A stretch of DNA of 53,150 nt from Salinimonas profundi (GTDB taxonomy: Bacteria > Pseudomonadota > Gammaproteobacteria > Enterobacterales > Alteromonadaceae): assembly GCF_014750655.1 (NCBI RefSeq), contig NZ_JABBXD010000017.1, positions 1-53,150 of the forward strand, read 5' to 3'. The notes beneath the pieces are model-generated. The model was not told the DNA's origin, did no database searches, and worked only from the letters and a program-made list of their open reading frames with translations. Positions 37,370 through 46,113 of this stretch are shown piece by piece (the stretch's first letter is position 1; each line of letters opens with the position of its first letter). Both the position numbers and the translations under genes were made by a program.

Positions 37370-38587
37370 ATGCAATTACAGGGTAAAAACGTTTTACTGG
37401 GCATCACTGGTGGGATCGCTGCATACAAAACGCCGGATCTGGTGAGAAAGCTCACTGCCGCCGGTGCTACTGTCAGAGTTGTGCTGACTGACTCAGCAAA
37501 AGCGTTCGTCAGTGGCATGTCACTACAAGCGGTGTCAGGTAGCCCGGTGCATGATACGTTACTGGATCCAGCCGCTGAAGCGGCTATGGGTCATATAGAG
37601 CTGGCTAAATGGGCTGATATTCTGCTCATCGCTCCCGCCACCGCTAATGTCATGGCAAAGCTGGCCTGTGGTATGGCTGACGATTTACTTACGACATTGT
37701 TTTTAGCAACGGATGCGCAGATTTTTATTGCCCCGGCAATGAACCAGCAAATGTGGGCTGCCCCGGCGACACAAAGAAATTTACAAACACTGGAAGCAAT
37801 GCAGATATCTTTTATCGGACCCGCCAGTGGTGAGCAGGCTTGCGGTGACGTGGGCTATGGCAGAATGGTCGAGCCCGCGGACATTGTTGACCACCTGCTT
37901 GGTGATTGTACAGGGCAGGATCAGGCTACTGACCTGCAGGGAAAGACAATTTTGATCACGGCAGGCCCGACCCGGGAACCGCTGGATCCGGTACGGTATA
38001 TTTCGAATCACAGTTCTGGAAAAATGGGTTATGCGATGGCTGCGGCGGCGGCTGATGCGGGCGCAAATGTCGTCTTGGTATCTGGGCCGGTTTCTGTCCG
38101 GCCACCCGCAGGCGTTGATGTAATGCGGGTAGAAACCGCACAACAAATGTTGGATGCCGTTATGCAACATGTAAAGGCTGCCGACATCTTTATCGCCACC
38201 GCTGCCGTTGCTGATTACAAAGCAAAAGTGCTAGAAAATAATAAAATAAAGAAAAAGGGTGATGAGTTAACGCTTACTTTTGTTAAAAACCCTGATATTC
38301 TTAAGGAGGTAGCAGCACTACCTGATGCGCCTTTTGCGGTCGGCTTTGCCGCTGAAAGCCAGAACCTGGCGCATTATGCCAAGTCAAAATTAGAAAAGAA
38401 GAAATTGGCGATGGTGGCTGCTAACGATATAACCACCAGCGGTCTGGGCTTTAACAGTGATTACAATGCACTGCATGTCTTTTGGGAAAATGGTGACAAA
38501 CAACTTGGTCCCGCCCCCAAAACACAACTCGCCCGGGAGTTGTTATCGCTTATCGATGAAAGATATAAAAATAAATCATCAAATTGA
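37370..38587 (+). CDS. coaBC: Bifunctional phosphopantothenoylcysteine decarboxylase/synthase
   Basis: The protein has 405 residues. The CoaC half has GITGGIAAYKTPDLVRKL (FMN), AEAAMGHIELAKWAD with its active-site His, PAMNQQMW and GEQACGDVGYGRM. The CoaB half has ITAGPTREPLDPVRYISNHSSGKMGYAMA, AAVADYK and KIKKKGDELTLTFVKNPDIL. It makes 4'-phosphopantetheine for CoA with coaD nearby. The ATG at 37370 matches the family N-terminus though its ribosome site is poor; the frame is open from an ATG at 37280. Confidence 0.95.
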   Translation: MQLQGKNVLLGITGGIAAYKTPDLVRKLTAAGATVRVVLTDSAKAFVSGMSLQAVSGSPVHDTLLDPAAEAAMGHIELAKWADILLIAPATANVMAKLACGMADDLLTTLFLATDAQIFIAPAMNQQMWAAPATQRNLQTLEAMQISFIGPASGEQACGDVGYGRMVEPADIVDHLLGDCTGQDQATDLQGKTILITAGPTREPLDPVRYISNHSSGKMGYAMAAAAADAGANVVLVSGPVSVRPPAGVDVMRVETAQQMLDAVMQHVKAADIFIATAAVADYKAKVLENNKIKKKGDELTLTFVKNPDILKEVAALPDAPFAVGFAAESQNLAHYAKSKLEKKKLAMVAANDITTSGLGFNSDYNALHVFWENGDKQLGPAPKTQLARELLSLIDERYKNKSSN

Positions 38588-38685
38588 CACGCAGATGGTC
38601 GATAACAACCTATAAAAATCCTGGCTTATAAGCCGTATTAGACAAGGAACGGGCGCTAGCCCAAAGCTGAGGAAATACACGCGTT

Positions 38686-39273
38686 ATGCCTGCTGTTAAA
38701 AAGACCAATCGTCGTGCTCAAATCCTTCAGGCACTGGCCGGTATGCTGGAAAGCAATCCGGGTCAGCGCATTACAACAGCAAAACTTGCGGAAAAGGTAG
38801 GCGTATCAGAAGCTGCGCTTTATCGCCATTTTCCAAGTAAAGCACGTATGTTTGAAGGACTGATAGAGTTTATTGAAGAGACGTTATTCTCTCGAATAAA
38901 TAAAATTCTTAATGAAGAAAAAGATTCGCTGGCCCGATGCCAGATGATTCTGCATCTGTTGCTGGGTTTTGCTGAAAAAAATCCTGGTATCAGTCGTATC
39001 CTCAATGGTGATGCGCTTCAGGGCGAGCAGGACAGACTGCGTGCTCGTATCGCTAAACTGTTTGAGCGACTGGAAACGCAATTCAAGCAGGTGCTGCGTG
39101 AACGAAAATTGCGCGAAGGACGAGAGCTGGGCGCAGATGAGGCCGTGCTAGCCAATCTGTTTATTTGTTATGTTGATGGCAGAATCAACATGTTTATTCG
39201 CAGCGGTTTTGTCAGAAAGCCCACGGAGCAGTTTTCCGATCACTGGTCGTGCTATCGCCAGACTTTTCTGTAA
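38686..39273 (+). CDS. slmA: Nucleoid occlusion factor SlmA
   Basis: This 195-residue TetR-type protein has a DNA-binding start ([39 protein letters not shown]) and an SlmA-specific middle ([40 protein letters not shown]). SlmA binds chromosomal sites and blocks FtsZ rings over the nucleoid. In E. coli dut lies between dfp and slmA; here only 98 bases separate coaBC and slmA. Confidence 0.95.
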   Translation: MPAVKKTNRRAQILQALAGMLESNPGQRITTAKLAEKVGVSEAALYRHFPSKARMFEGLIEFIEETLFSRINKILNEEKDSLARCQMILHLLLGFAEKNPGISRILNGDALQGEQDRLRARIAKLFERLETQFKQVLRERKLREGRELGADEAVLANLFICYVDGRINMFIRSGFVRKPTEQFSDHWSCYRQTFL

Positions 39274-39279
39274 AAAATC

Positions 39280-39303
39280 GGCGCTTTAACCAGCGCCTTT
39301 TTT
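39280..39303 (+). terminator. Bidirectional terminator between slmA and the capsule gene
   Basis: GGCGCT pairs with AGCGCC around a six-base loop, followed on the plus strand by six Ts. A run of As before it provides a T-run on the other strand for the convergent capsule gene. Confidence 0.8.
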
Positions 39304-40513
39304 ATCTCACGCCCTGGTCAGCCTGTAATGAGCGTACACTTTTATAATCATCAAGCGACTGTGCTAATACGTCTTGTCTGAGCAGACGCTGACTAATAGC
39401 CCGTATGTGCTGCTCATCAATATTCTTCCATGTTGTCGGTATCACATAATGATCATGCAAAAAGTGTAAAAATCCTCCTTTGACTTCGGGATTTGAATAG
39501 AGATGCTCCAGTGTATTCAGGGCCTTAAGCATCGCCTGTTCTGACTGCACCTTATGTGTCACACCATCAATGTCGTAACAGGCGTCACCTAACACAATTA
39601 CGGGCTTTCCCAACATTAAGGATTCAATGCCTACCGTGGAGTTTATGGTCATGACTGCATGCGCCCGTTCTATCAGCTCCTGCGTGTTACAGTGGTTAGC
39701 AAACACAATGCGCGTATTTTTTTGATGTAAATGATCGTGCCTCGTGGGTTCTGAGGGATGTTCTTTAATCACGATATGCAAATCAGCGTCATCCACCTGC
39801 TCAATCACATTTGATAAGTGACTGTAGAGCTGACTCATATTTTTAATCCATGGGGAGTTTGAGATTATCTGGCTATCTGTTTCCACCTGGAAAGGAACAA
39901 AAATATACCGTTCCGGCAAATGTTCAGCACCCAGGCCAGCCGCCTTTTCGCGCACCGCCTTACGCGTGACTAATTCACATGGAAGCGTTTTATCAACATA
40001 GAACCGGCGGTAAAACTCAGCGTCTTTGGGTAGCGAATTTTTGCAATTTACGCCTGACCAGTCACAGGTTGTGGTGTTAGGTAACAAACCATTTTCAAAA
40101 TAAATGACTTCTTTACCCAGTGCCCTGGCGGCCACTGCAATACCAGCGCTTGGCTGTTTCTGACCATTCCAGACGCCAACCACATCAGCCTTGGCGCGAT
40201 GGATGATCGCAGCATTTTTGGCAATTGAAAATTTTGTCAAAAAGCGGGTAAGCGAGACAAAGGCCGGCCAGAATACAGAGCGTCTCAGAGTGGGATGCTT
40301 GATGGCCTTTTTTTCAAGATGAGGCGCAACCAGTGCTTCAAGATCTACACGTTTAGTGATACGTGCATAGCGTATTAGTGATGGAGCTAAGTGCAGAGGA
40401 CTAAGTCTAATCACGGCAATATTCAAAGAAGATCCAGCGGCTACCGCTTTAAAATAACGGATGTGAGAACTTCCTCGGGCAATAAAAACATATTTCTTTT
40501 GCCGATCTATCAC
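39302..40513 (-). CDS. Capsule polysaccharide biosynthesis protein (KpsS/KpsC-like Kdo transferase)
   Basis: The protein has 403 residues. Family features include EVIYFENGLLPNTTTCDWSGVN, FVPFQVETDSQII, LHIVIKEHPSEPTR (the KEHP motif) and TINSTVGIESLMLGKPVIVLGDACYDIDGVTHKV. KpsS and KpsC add β-Kdo linkers to a phosphatidylglycerol acceptor in ABC-type capsules. No export genes are adjacent, so it may act with genes elsewhere. The start is GTG with AGGAG 9 bases upstream. The convergent neighbour is slmA. Confidence 0.75.
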   Translation of the reverse strand: MIDRQKKYVFIARGSSHIRYFKAVAAGSSLNIAVIRLSPLHLAPSLIRYARITKRVDLEALVAPHLEKKAIKHPTLRRSVFWPAFVSLTRFLTKFSIAKNAAIIHRAKADVVGVWNGQKQPSAGIAVAARALGKEVIYFENGLLPNTTTCDWSGVNCKNSLPKDAEFYRRFYVDKTLPCELVTRKAVREKAAGLGAEHLPERYIFVPFQVETDSQIISNSPWIKNMSQLYSHLSNVIEQVDDADLHIVIKEHPSEPTRHDHLHQKNTRIVFANHCNTQELIERAHAVMTINSTVGIESLMLGKPVIVLGDACYDIDGVTHKVQSEQAMLKALNTLEHLYSNPEVKGGFLHFLHDHYVIPTTWKNIDEQHIRAISQRLLRQDVLAQSLDDYKSVRSLQADQGVR

Positions 40514-40693
40514 ATTAATGTCTCCTGCGTGATGTTACCTGACCGGTAATCATTACTTCCCTGACTGTTAGATTACGTTAAAACACTATTAAGCTAAATG
40601 GGCATTTCAAGCACTTTATAACAGTACGTTGGCATTGATTTAAGTTATTCGAATAACTTTATGACTTTTTCTTTACCAATTAGTTGCAGATAT

Positions 40694-40722
40694 AAAAAAA
40701 GCAGCACTAAAGGCTGCTTTTT
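40694..40722 (-). terminator. Terminator of the M28 peptidase gene
   Basis: GCAGC (40701–40705) and GCTGC (40713–40717) pair, and flanking A/T runs extend the stem. On the minus strand seven Ts follow. Confidence 0.8.
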
Positions 40723-40752
40723 ATTTTCTTAGTAAGTATTCATCTATAGCAG

Positions 40753-42387
40753 TTACTTACCGAATGTCTTTCCGAAGAAATCACCCTCGTTCCATGTCGG
40801 CGCTTTTTCCTGCGTCGCCAGGGTGTGGCCTATTTGAGCGTTAACCTCTGCAAACGTGCGGGCTGCATCCCAGTTAAAGTCCTGGTTCACATCATCACTT
40901 GGCTTGTGATAATGCGTTGAAAGGAATTGCCCGAATACTTTAGAGCCGTCTACTTCGGGATCTTTTGATTTCAGACCGGGCACCAAAAATACAGAAGGCA
41001 CGCCCTGTTTTACAAATGCATAGTGGTCAGAGCGTGTGAACAGTGCCTGTTCCGGCCAGGGGTCAGGGCTTAGCTCAATACCAGCATTATTTGCTGCCTC
41101 AGTCACAGATGCTTTCATATCACTGTGGCTGGCACCAAAAGCGATAACATCGGCGAATTCATAAGTCAGAATTGGCATATCCAGGTTCACGTTAGCAACC
41201 ATTTTTTCTACCGGAACCGTCGGGTTGTGGGCAAAATAATCCGCTCCCAGCAGCCCTTTTTCTTCACCTGTCACAGAAACAAATAAAATAGAGCGTTTAG
41301 GTTTTTGCTCCATCTGACTGAATAAGCGCGCAGTTTCCAGCATCACGGCGGTACCTGAAGCATTGTCCATCGCGCCATTGTTGATGTTGTCTTTCTTAAC
41401 GGTTTTGGCAAAGCCAATATGATCGGAGTGTGCAGAAAACACTACATACTCATCTTTAAGTTCAGGGTCTGAGCCTTCTACAGCTGCAACAACATTGGGG
41501 CTGGTAATCTGAGAATGCTTGCTTTGCTTGTTTAACGAAATTTCGCCGGGAATCTCAAAACCTTTTGGCGTTTCGTCTTTTTCCAGCATGGCATAAATGT
41601 CATCCAGACTCATTTTAGCGCCATCAAACAACTGGCGTGCAGCACCTTCACTTAAAAAGGCAGAGCCTTTAATCTGTTCAAAGGTATTGGCAGGCTTATC
41701 ATTTTCATCCAGCCAGGCCAGACGAGGCGTGTGAATGTAACTAAGACGGCTCTGATAAGGGCGAACTTTTTCCGCCGTAGGCGTGGTTACTGAAATCATG
41801 CCAATCGCGCCACGGTCAACGGCGTACTGTGCTTTCTGACTACCTGAAGCCAGGTGCGCACCCATTTCGCTGGGGAAAGATTTCGGTTTGCCTGACAAGA
41901 TAACTACAATCTTGCCATCAACGTCCAGGCCGTCGTAGTCATTGTGATCCAGTTCATCAGCAACGATGCCATAGCCGGCGAAAACCATTTTGCCTTGCAG
42001 GCTGGTATCAGTGTTCAGAAGATCCGGCCCTGTCAGATATTCTTTAGGATATTTAAACTGAGTCTCAGCACTATCACGCGTAAGCGTCAGTGTCGGTGAT
42101 TCCTGAACCAGTGTGGCTTTTCTAAAATCCACTGACTGCATGTAGCCATCTGTACCCATAGGCTTTAAGCCGTATTTTGCAAACTCGGTAGCGATATACA
42201 GTGAGGCAATATCGTGACCGCGAGAACCGGTGTCGCGTCCTTCCAGCAGGTCATCAGCCAGAAAGAAAAGGTGAGATTTAATGCGGTTAGTATCCGGCGC
42301 AAAAGCAACATCCTGTTGATTATCCTGCGCGGCAGAAACTGTGCTCAGGGCTGACACCATGGCACCGAATAATAGTTTTTTCATCAT
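40753..42387 (-). CDS. Secreted M28-family zinc aminopeptidase with PA domain
   Basis: The protein has 544 residues with a signal peptide (ends TVSAAQ). A PA-domain insertion lies around 130–260 (VFAGYGIVADELDHNDYDGL, KIVVILSGKP). The catalytic domain shows zinc ligands in FSAHSDHIGF, GAMDNASGTAVMLE, VTGEEKGLLGADYF, LDMPIL and LSTHYHKPSDD. It probably trims peptides in the periplasm or outside the cell. An ATG pair starts the gene, and either could be used. It stands alone with its own terminator. Confidence 0.88.
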   Translation of the reverse strand: MMKKLLFGAMVSALSTVSAAQDNQQDVAFAPDTNRIKSHLFFLADDLLEGRDTGSRGHDIASLYIATEFAKYGLKPMGTDGYMQSVDFRKATLVQESPTLTLTRDSAETQFKYPKEYLTGPDLLNTDTSLQGKMVFAGYGIVADELDHNDYDGLDVDGKIVVILSGKPKSFPSEMGAHLASGSQKAQYAVDRGAIGMISVTTPTAEKVRPYQSRLSYIHTPRLAWLDENDKPANTFEQIKGSAFLSEGAARQLFDGAKMSLDDIYAMLEKDETPKGFEIPGEISLNKQSKHSQITSPNVVAAVEGSDPELKDEYVVFSAHSDHIGFAKTVKKDNINNGAMDNASGTAVMLETARLFSQMEQKPKRSILFVSVTGEEKGLLGADYFAHNPTVPVEKMVANVNLDMPILTYEFADVIAFGASHSDMKASVTEAANNAGIELSPDPWPEQALFTRSDHYAFVKQGVPSVFLVPGLKSKDPEVDGSKVFGQFLSTHYHKPSDDVNQDFNWDAARTFAEVNAQIGHTLATQEKAPTWNEGDFFGKTFGK

Positions 42388-42627
42388 AGTCGTTAGATAT
42401 TTTCGTCTTATAAGAATAGGTTATGGTATACCAGTGAGATAAAATGACCAGTGCTGCAATCATTTGCTCATCGAAAGAAATAGCGCGTCTGCGGATTTAA
42501 AGATTAAAACCGCAATTTCGTTTCATCTGTTTACGAAACCAATAACAATATGATCATTGATTCAGGACGTGAAATTCGGGTTTTTATCCCCATCTAATCT
42601 GTCTGTTTTAATTGCAAGTCATAGATT

Positions 42628-42954
42628 ATGAGTAGTACAGACCTTCTATACAAAGTACAGTTTGTGAGTAATGGAGAGCGATACGAGCTGTACGTAAAAG
42701 AAATCAGTCAGGGAAGTTTGTTCGGCTTTATTGAAATTGGTGACTTTGTCTGGGATACCCACTCAGGTATTGTGGTAGACCCGAGTCATGAGAAATTGAA
42801 AGCTGAATTTTCCGATGTGACAAGAACTTACGTTCCCATGCATAATGTGTTACGAATAGACGCGGTAAAAAAACAGGGATCCGCCACCATAACCACGTTG
42901 TCAGACAAAGTTACAGCGTTTCCCGGACCGATATACACACCCAAAAAAGACTAG
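42628..42954 (+). CDS. DUF1820 family protein
   Basis: This 108-residue, mostly beta-strand protein has LYKVQFVSNGERYELYVKEI, SLFGFIEIGDFVWD and RTYVPMHNVLRIDAVKKQG, the hallmark of DUF1820. It is a small cytosolic protein conserved in gammaproteobacteria with unknown function. The next gene begins 43 bases downstream on the same strand. Confidence 0.8.
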   Translation: MSSTDLLYKVQFVSNGERYELYVKEISQGSLFGFIEIGDFVWDTHSGIVVDPSHEKLKAEFSDVTRTYVPMHNVLRIDAVKKQGSATITTLSDKVTAFPGPIYTPKKD

Positions 42955-42997
42955 TCTGTTGCGGCGTATTCCGGGACAGATCGCTTGGAATGCGCTT

Positions 42998-44728
42998 ATG
43001 AATGCTATAAAAATCACGTTGTTCATCATCCTGACGTCAGGCTTTCTTTCTTCTGTCAGTCAGGCTGAAACCACAGCCGACGAACAGCTTCAAACTCTCA
43101 TCGATGCTATCTGGGAATATGAGACATCGCTGGATGAAGTCGTTCCTACTGATATCTCACCGTCTGCATTATCAGCACAACATCAACAATATTCTGATTA
43201 TTTGTCTGAACTACAAACCATTGATACAGCGCAATTGTCAGAGGATGACCGAATCACCCTTCTGATGCAGCAATATCGCCTGAATAATAAAGTTGATGAG
43301 TATGAATTTGGTGCCTTTAAAGTACCTATCACCTCTGAATATGGTTTTCATAGCGCGTTAGCATCGCTGCCAGGACAGATGAGTTTTAAGAATAAAGAAG
43401 ACTATCAAACTTACCTGGAACAACTCGCGGGAGTTCCGGCTTATGTTGACCAGCAAATTGACTATATGAAACAGGGTCTGAAAGAAGGCTATACCCAGCC
43501 AAAGCTGGTACTGGAGGGTTACGAAGAGAGCATTACGCCACTCATCAGTGAGTCACCAGAAAAAAGCCCTTTTTACGCCCCCTTTGAATCCATATCAGAA
43601 TTCGTAGGCGCATCAGCCCAAAATGCTCTTCGCAAACAAGCCAGACAGATAATCAGCGATGAGGTAACGCCCGCCTTTCAGCGCTTTTATGATTTTATGG
43701 TAGAAACCTATATCCCGGGTGCCCGCACCGATATCGCGGCCAAAAACTGGCCGGATGGCGAGGCTTATTATCAGAACCGTATTAAGCATTACACCACTAC
43801 AGACATGACAGCGCAGGAGATTCATGATTTAGGTTTGCAGGAAGTTAAGCGCATTCGTGAACAGATGAAAGCCATCGTAGAAGATGTAGAGTTTGATGGG
43901 GATGTGGATGCGTTCATTCACTTTTTACGCACTGATGAACAATTTTATGCGACCTCAGCCAGAGAGTTATTAAAAGAAGCGTCGTTTATTGCAAAAAAAG
44001 CGGATGCCCAGTTACCGCGCTTTTTTGAAAAGATCCCCCGCAAGCCCTACGGCGTTGCGCCGGTACCTGATGACATCGCACCTAAATACACAACCGGTCG
44101 CTACATACATGCGGGAAGTGATACCCAGCCCGGCTATTACTGGGTGAATACGTACGCCCTGGATAAGCGCCCGCTGTACGCCTTGCCGGCTTTAACCCTG
44201 CACGAAGCCGTTCCCGGCCATCATTTACAGATTTCTTTGGCCGGTGAAATGGAAAACCTTCCTCCTGTTCGGCAGGAAACCTATATTTCAGCATTTGGCG
44301 AAGGCTGGGGATTGTATACCGAATTTTTGGGCGTTGAGATGGGCATTTATGAAACGCCTTACGATCACTTCGGGCGTCTGAGTTACGAAATGTGGCGTGC
44401 ATGTCGGTTAGTCGTTGATACAGGCATGCATATGTTTGGCTGGAGTCGACAGGAAGCCATCGATTACATGATGAAAAACACCGCCTTGTCAGCGCACAAT
44501 ATTAAAACCGAAGTGGATCGTTATATCTCATGGCCGGGGCAGGCATTATCTTATAAAATTGGTGAAATAAAGATTAAGTCGCTCAGAAAAAAAGCGGAAA
44601 AGGCACTGGGTTCCTCATTTGATGTACGTCAGTTTCATACTGCCGTGCTTGAACATGGTTCGGTCCCGCTATTTATTCTTGAGCAAAATATCGAACGCTT
44701 TATTGAAGAGCAGCAAGCAGGAAAGTAG
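42998..44728 (+). CDS. DUF885-family secreted metallopeptidase
   Basis: The protein has 576 residues with a signal peptide (ends VSQAE). The zinc site is LHEAVPGHHLQISLA (HExxxGHH pattern), followed by AFGEGWGLYTEFL, whose Glu is likely the third ligand, and DRYISWPGQALSYKIGE. DUF885 proteins are putative M3/M32-like peptidases in the periplasm. The ATG at 42998 has GGA about 8 bases upstream and gives the signal peptide; a TTG at 42959 would spoil it. The next gene starts two bases after its stop. Confidence 0.82.
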   Translation: MNAIKITLFIILTSGFLSSVSQAETTADEQLQTLIDAIWEYETSLDEVVPTDISPSALSAQHQQYSDYLSELQTIDTAQLSEDDRITLLMQQYRLNNKVDEYEFGAFKVPITSEYGFHSALASLPGQMSFKNKEDYQTYLEQLAGVPAYVDQQIDYMKQGLKEGYTQPKLVLEGYEESITPLISESPEKSPFYAPFESISEFVGASAQNALRKQARQIISDEVTPAFQRFYDFMVETYIPGARTDIAAKNWPDGEAYYQNRIKHYTTTDMTAQEIHDLGLQEVKRIREQMKAIVEDVEFDGDVDAFIHFLRTDEQFYATSARELLKEASFIAKKADAQLPRFFEKIPRKPYGVAPVPDDIAPKYTTGRYIHAGSDTQPGYYWVNTYALDKRPLYALPALTLHEAVPGHHLQISLAGEMENLPPVRQETYISAFGEGWGLYTEFLGVEMGIYETPYDHFGRLSYEMWRACRLVVDTGMHMFGWSRQEAIDYMMKNTALSAHNIKTEVDRYISWPGQALSYKIGEIKIKSLRKKAEKALGSSFDVRQFHTAVLEHGSVPLFILEQNIERFIEEQQAGK

Positions 44729-44730
44729 TC

Positions 44731-45240
44731 ATGATTGCGTTTAGCATCATAGGGATCCTTGTATTTATACTTATTTATTTTGTGATTCGCTCGCAGACGT
44801 TGCAGCGCGAGACGACGCAATCGCGTCAGGCTGCGAAGGTCAGCAATAAACGTTTAAAAGATGCTTACTCAAGCCTGGTCATGGTCTGCACAGATTTACA
44901 GAATGTCTATATAGATCGGGTCGAATCTGCTTATAAAAAAAGACTCATCAGTGCTGAGGATTACGCTGTGCAAGCATTTATCATGAGGCATTTCGCGCAG
45001 ATTGTTCTGGACTGCTTTGAGAAGCAACGCACGGTCGAAGAAGCGTTGAAAACGGCAGTCCGGGCAACGCCTGAAATTACTGAGCAAGCCGTGCGTGATG
45101 TGATGAAAAAGCAGCCCAGTCATATCCGGATGGCCTGGGTGAAAAACACCCCAGATGGTTTTATGCAGGCCTGCGCCCATCTTACCAAACAGCCATTACA
45201 AGCTCAGTCTGAAAACGAACAGGCAGCCAGCCAGACCTAG
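44731..45240 (+). CDS. Single-pass membrane protein of unknown function
   Basis: The protein has 169 residues with one N-terminal helix (IAFSIIGILVFILIYFVI) and then a cytosolic helical domain (SQTLQRETTQSRQAA, TDLQNVYIDRVESAYKKR, EDYAVQAFIMRHFAQIVLD). It is transcribed with the DUF885 gene and closed by the terminator at 45245–45278. No family is recognised. Confidence 0.6.
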   Translation: MIAFSIIGILVFILIYFVIRSQTLQRETTQSRQAAKVSNKRLKDAYSSLVMVCTDLQNVYIDRVESAYKKRLISAEDYAVQAFIMRHFAQIVLDCFEKQRTVEEALKTAVRATPEITEQAVRDVMKKQPSHIRMAWVKNTPDGFMQACAHLTKQPLQAQSENEQAASQT

Positions 45241-45244
45241 TTTC

Positions 45245-45278
45245 AAAAAAAGCCAGTGTTCGAACTGGCTTTTTTTTA
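45245..45278 (+). terminator. Rho-independent terminator
   Basis: AAAAAAGCCAGT pairs with ACTGGCTTTTTT around a six-base loop, with T-runs on both strands. It ends the DUF885 operon. Confidence 0.9.
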
Positions 45279-45379
45279 ATCTGACATCGCCTTCCTCAAC
45301 GCTTTGATTCCGATAAAAATTATCCGTTTTTTTGCCTCACGCTGACGGCGGTTTTAGCTTATCTGGCAAGATTAGCATC

Positions 45380-45407
45380 TTGTCAGCGACATAGAATCGC
45401 CTATAAT
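45380..45407 (+). promoter_or_regulatory. Promoter of imuA–imuB–dnaE2
   Basis: TTGTCA (45380–45385) and TATAAT (45402–45407) are separated by 16 bases. The SOS box starts two bases after the -10. Confidence 0.8.
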
Positions 45408-45408
45408 A

Positions 45409-45424
45409 CTGTATATAGATACAG
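45409..45424 (+). promoter_or_regulatory. LexA (SOS) box
   Basis: CTGTATATAGATACAG fits the gammaproteobacterial consensus CTG-N10-CAG with a near-perfect AT-rich centre. It covers the expected transcription start and lies 9 bases before imuA, so LexA should block the promoter until DNA damage. Confidence 0.92.
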
Positions 45425-45433
45425 GTATTATTT

Positions 45434-46111
45434 ATGGCTGATACGGTTTTCACTTTTCAACATCCCGCTGTCTGGCGTGCCCGAGAGGGAATGTCGGATA
45501 ACCGCGCCCGGCTGAAAACAGGTCATCGTGAGCTGGATTCACGCCTGGGCGGTGGATTGCCGTCCAAAGGGTTAATCAGAATAAGAAGTCTGTCGGGTAT
45601 CGGCGAATTATCTGTTTTTCATCAGGTGCTGGCCGATAACCCGAATGAAAAGCTTATCAGTATGATCAATTGCCCGGGCAACGTACATGCAGCCTGGTTG
45701 CATCAGTATCATATTGATGCAGAGCATGTCAGGCTGATACGCCCTGAATTGACCCAGGATATATTGTGGTCAGCAGAGCAATGCTTAAAAAGTGAAGCCT
45801 GTCATATTGTGGTGTTATGGATAAACAGCCTGACTCCGCGACAGGCCCGCCGTCTGCAAGTCGCTGCCAGTCAGCATAACACCTTGTGCCTGATGTTTGA
45901 GTCGGAGCATACAGCACGATGTGCATTACCCCTTGCGCTTGATATGCGTATTAATCCGACATTGACCGGGTTACATGTACATATTGATAAGCACGTAGGA
46001 GCGCGAACAGACGTATCAGCGGATATCCGGTTTACCCACACACCTAGTAACAAAACGATCAATCAGATTCTCCATCACTCCCCTGATTACGTTACCTCGG
46101 CAACAGGTTAA
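45434..46111 (+). CDS. imuA: Translesion-synthesis protein ImuA
   Basis: The protein has 225 residues and is a RecA/SulA-like protein of the mutagenesis cassette. TGHRELDSRLGGGLPSKGLI is the conserved start of the RecA-like core; the Walker A equivalent is not a full GxxxxGK(T/S). WLHQYHIDAEHVRLIRPE and ALPLALDMRINPT follow. ImuA works with ImuB and DnaE2 in damage-induced mutagenesis. It starts 9 bases past the LexA box; imuB begins two bases after its stop. Confidence 0.9.
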   Translation: MADTVFTFQHPAVWRAREGMSDNRARLKTGHRELDSRLGGGLPSKGLIRIRSLSGIGELSVFHQVLADNPNEKLISMINCPGNVHAAWLHQYHIDAEHVRLIRPELTQDILWSAEQCLKSEACHIVVLWINSLTPRQARRLQVAASQHNTLCLMFESEHTARCALPLALDMRINPTLTGLHVHIDKHVGARTDVSADIRFTHTPSNKTINQILHHSPDYVTSATG

Positions 46112-46113
46112 TT

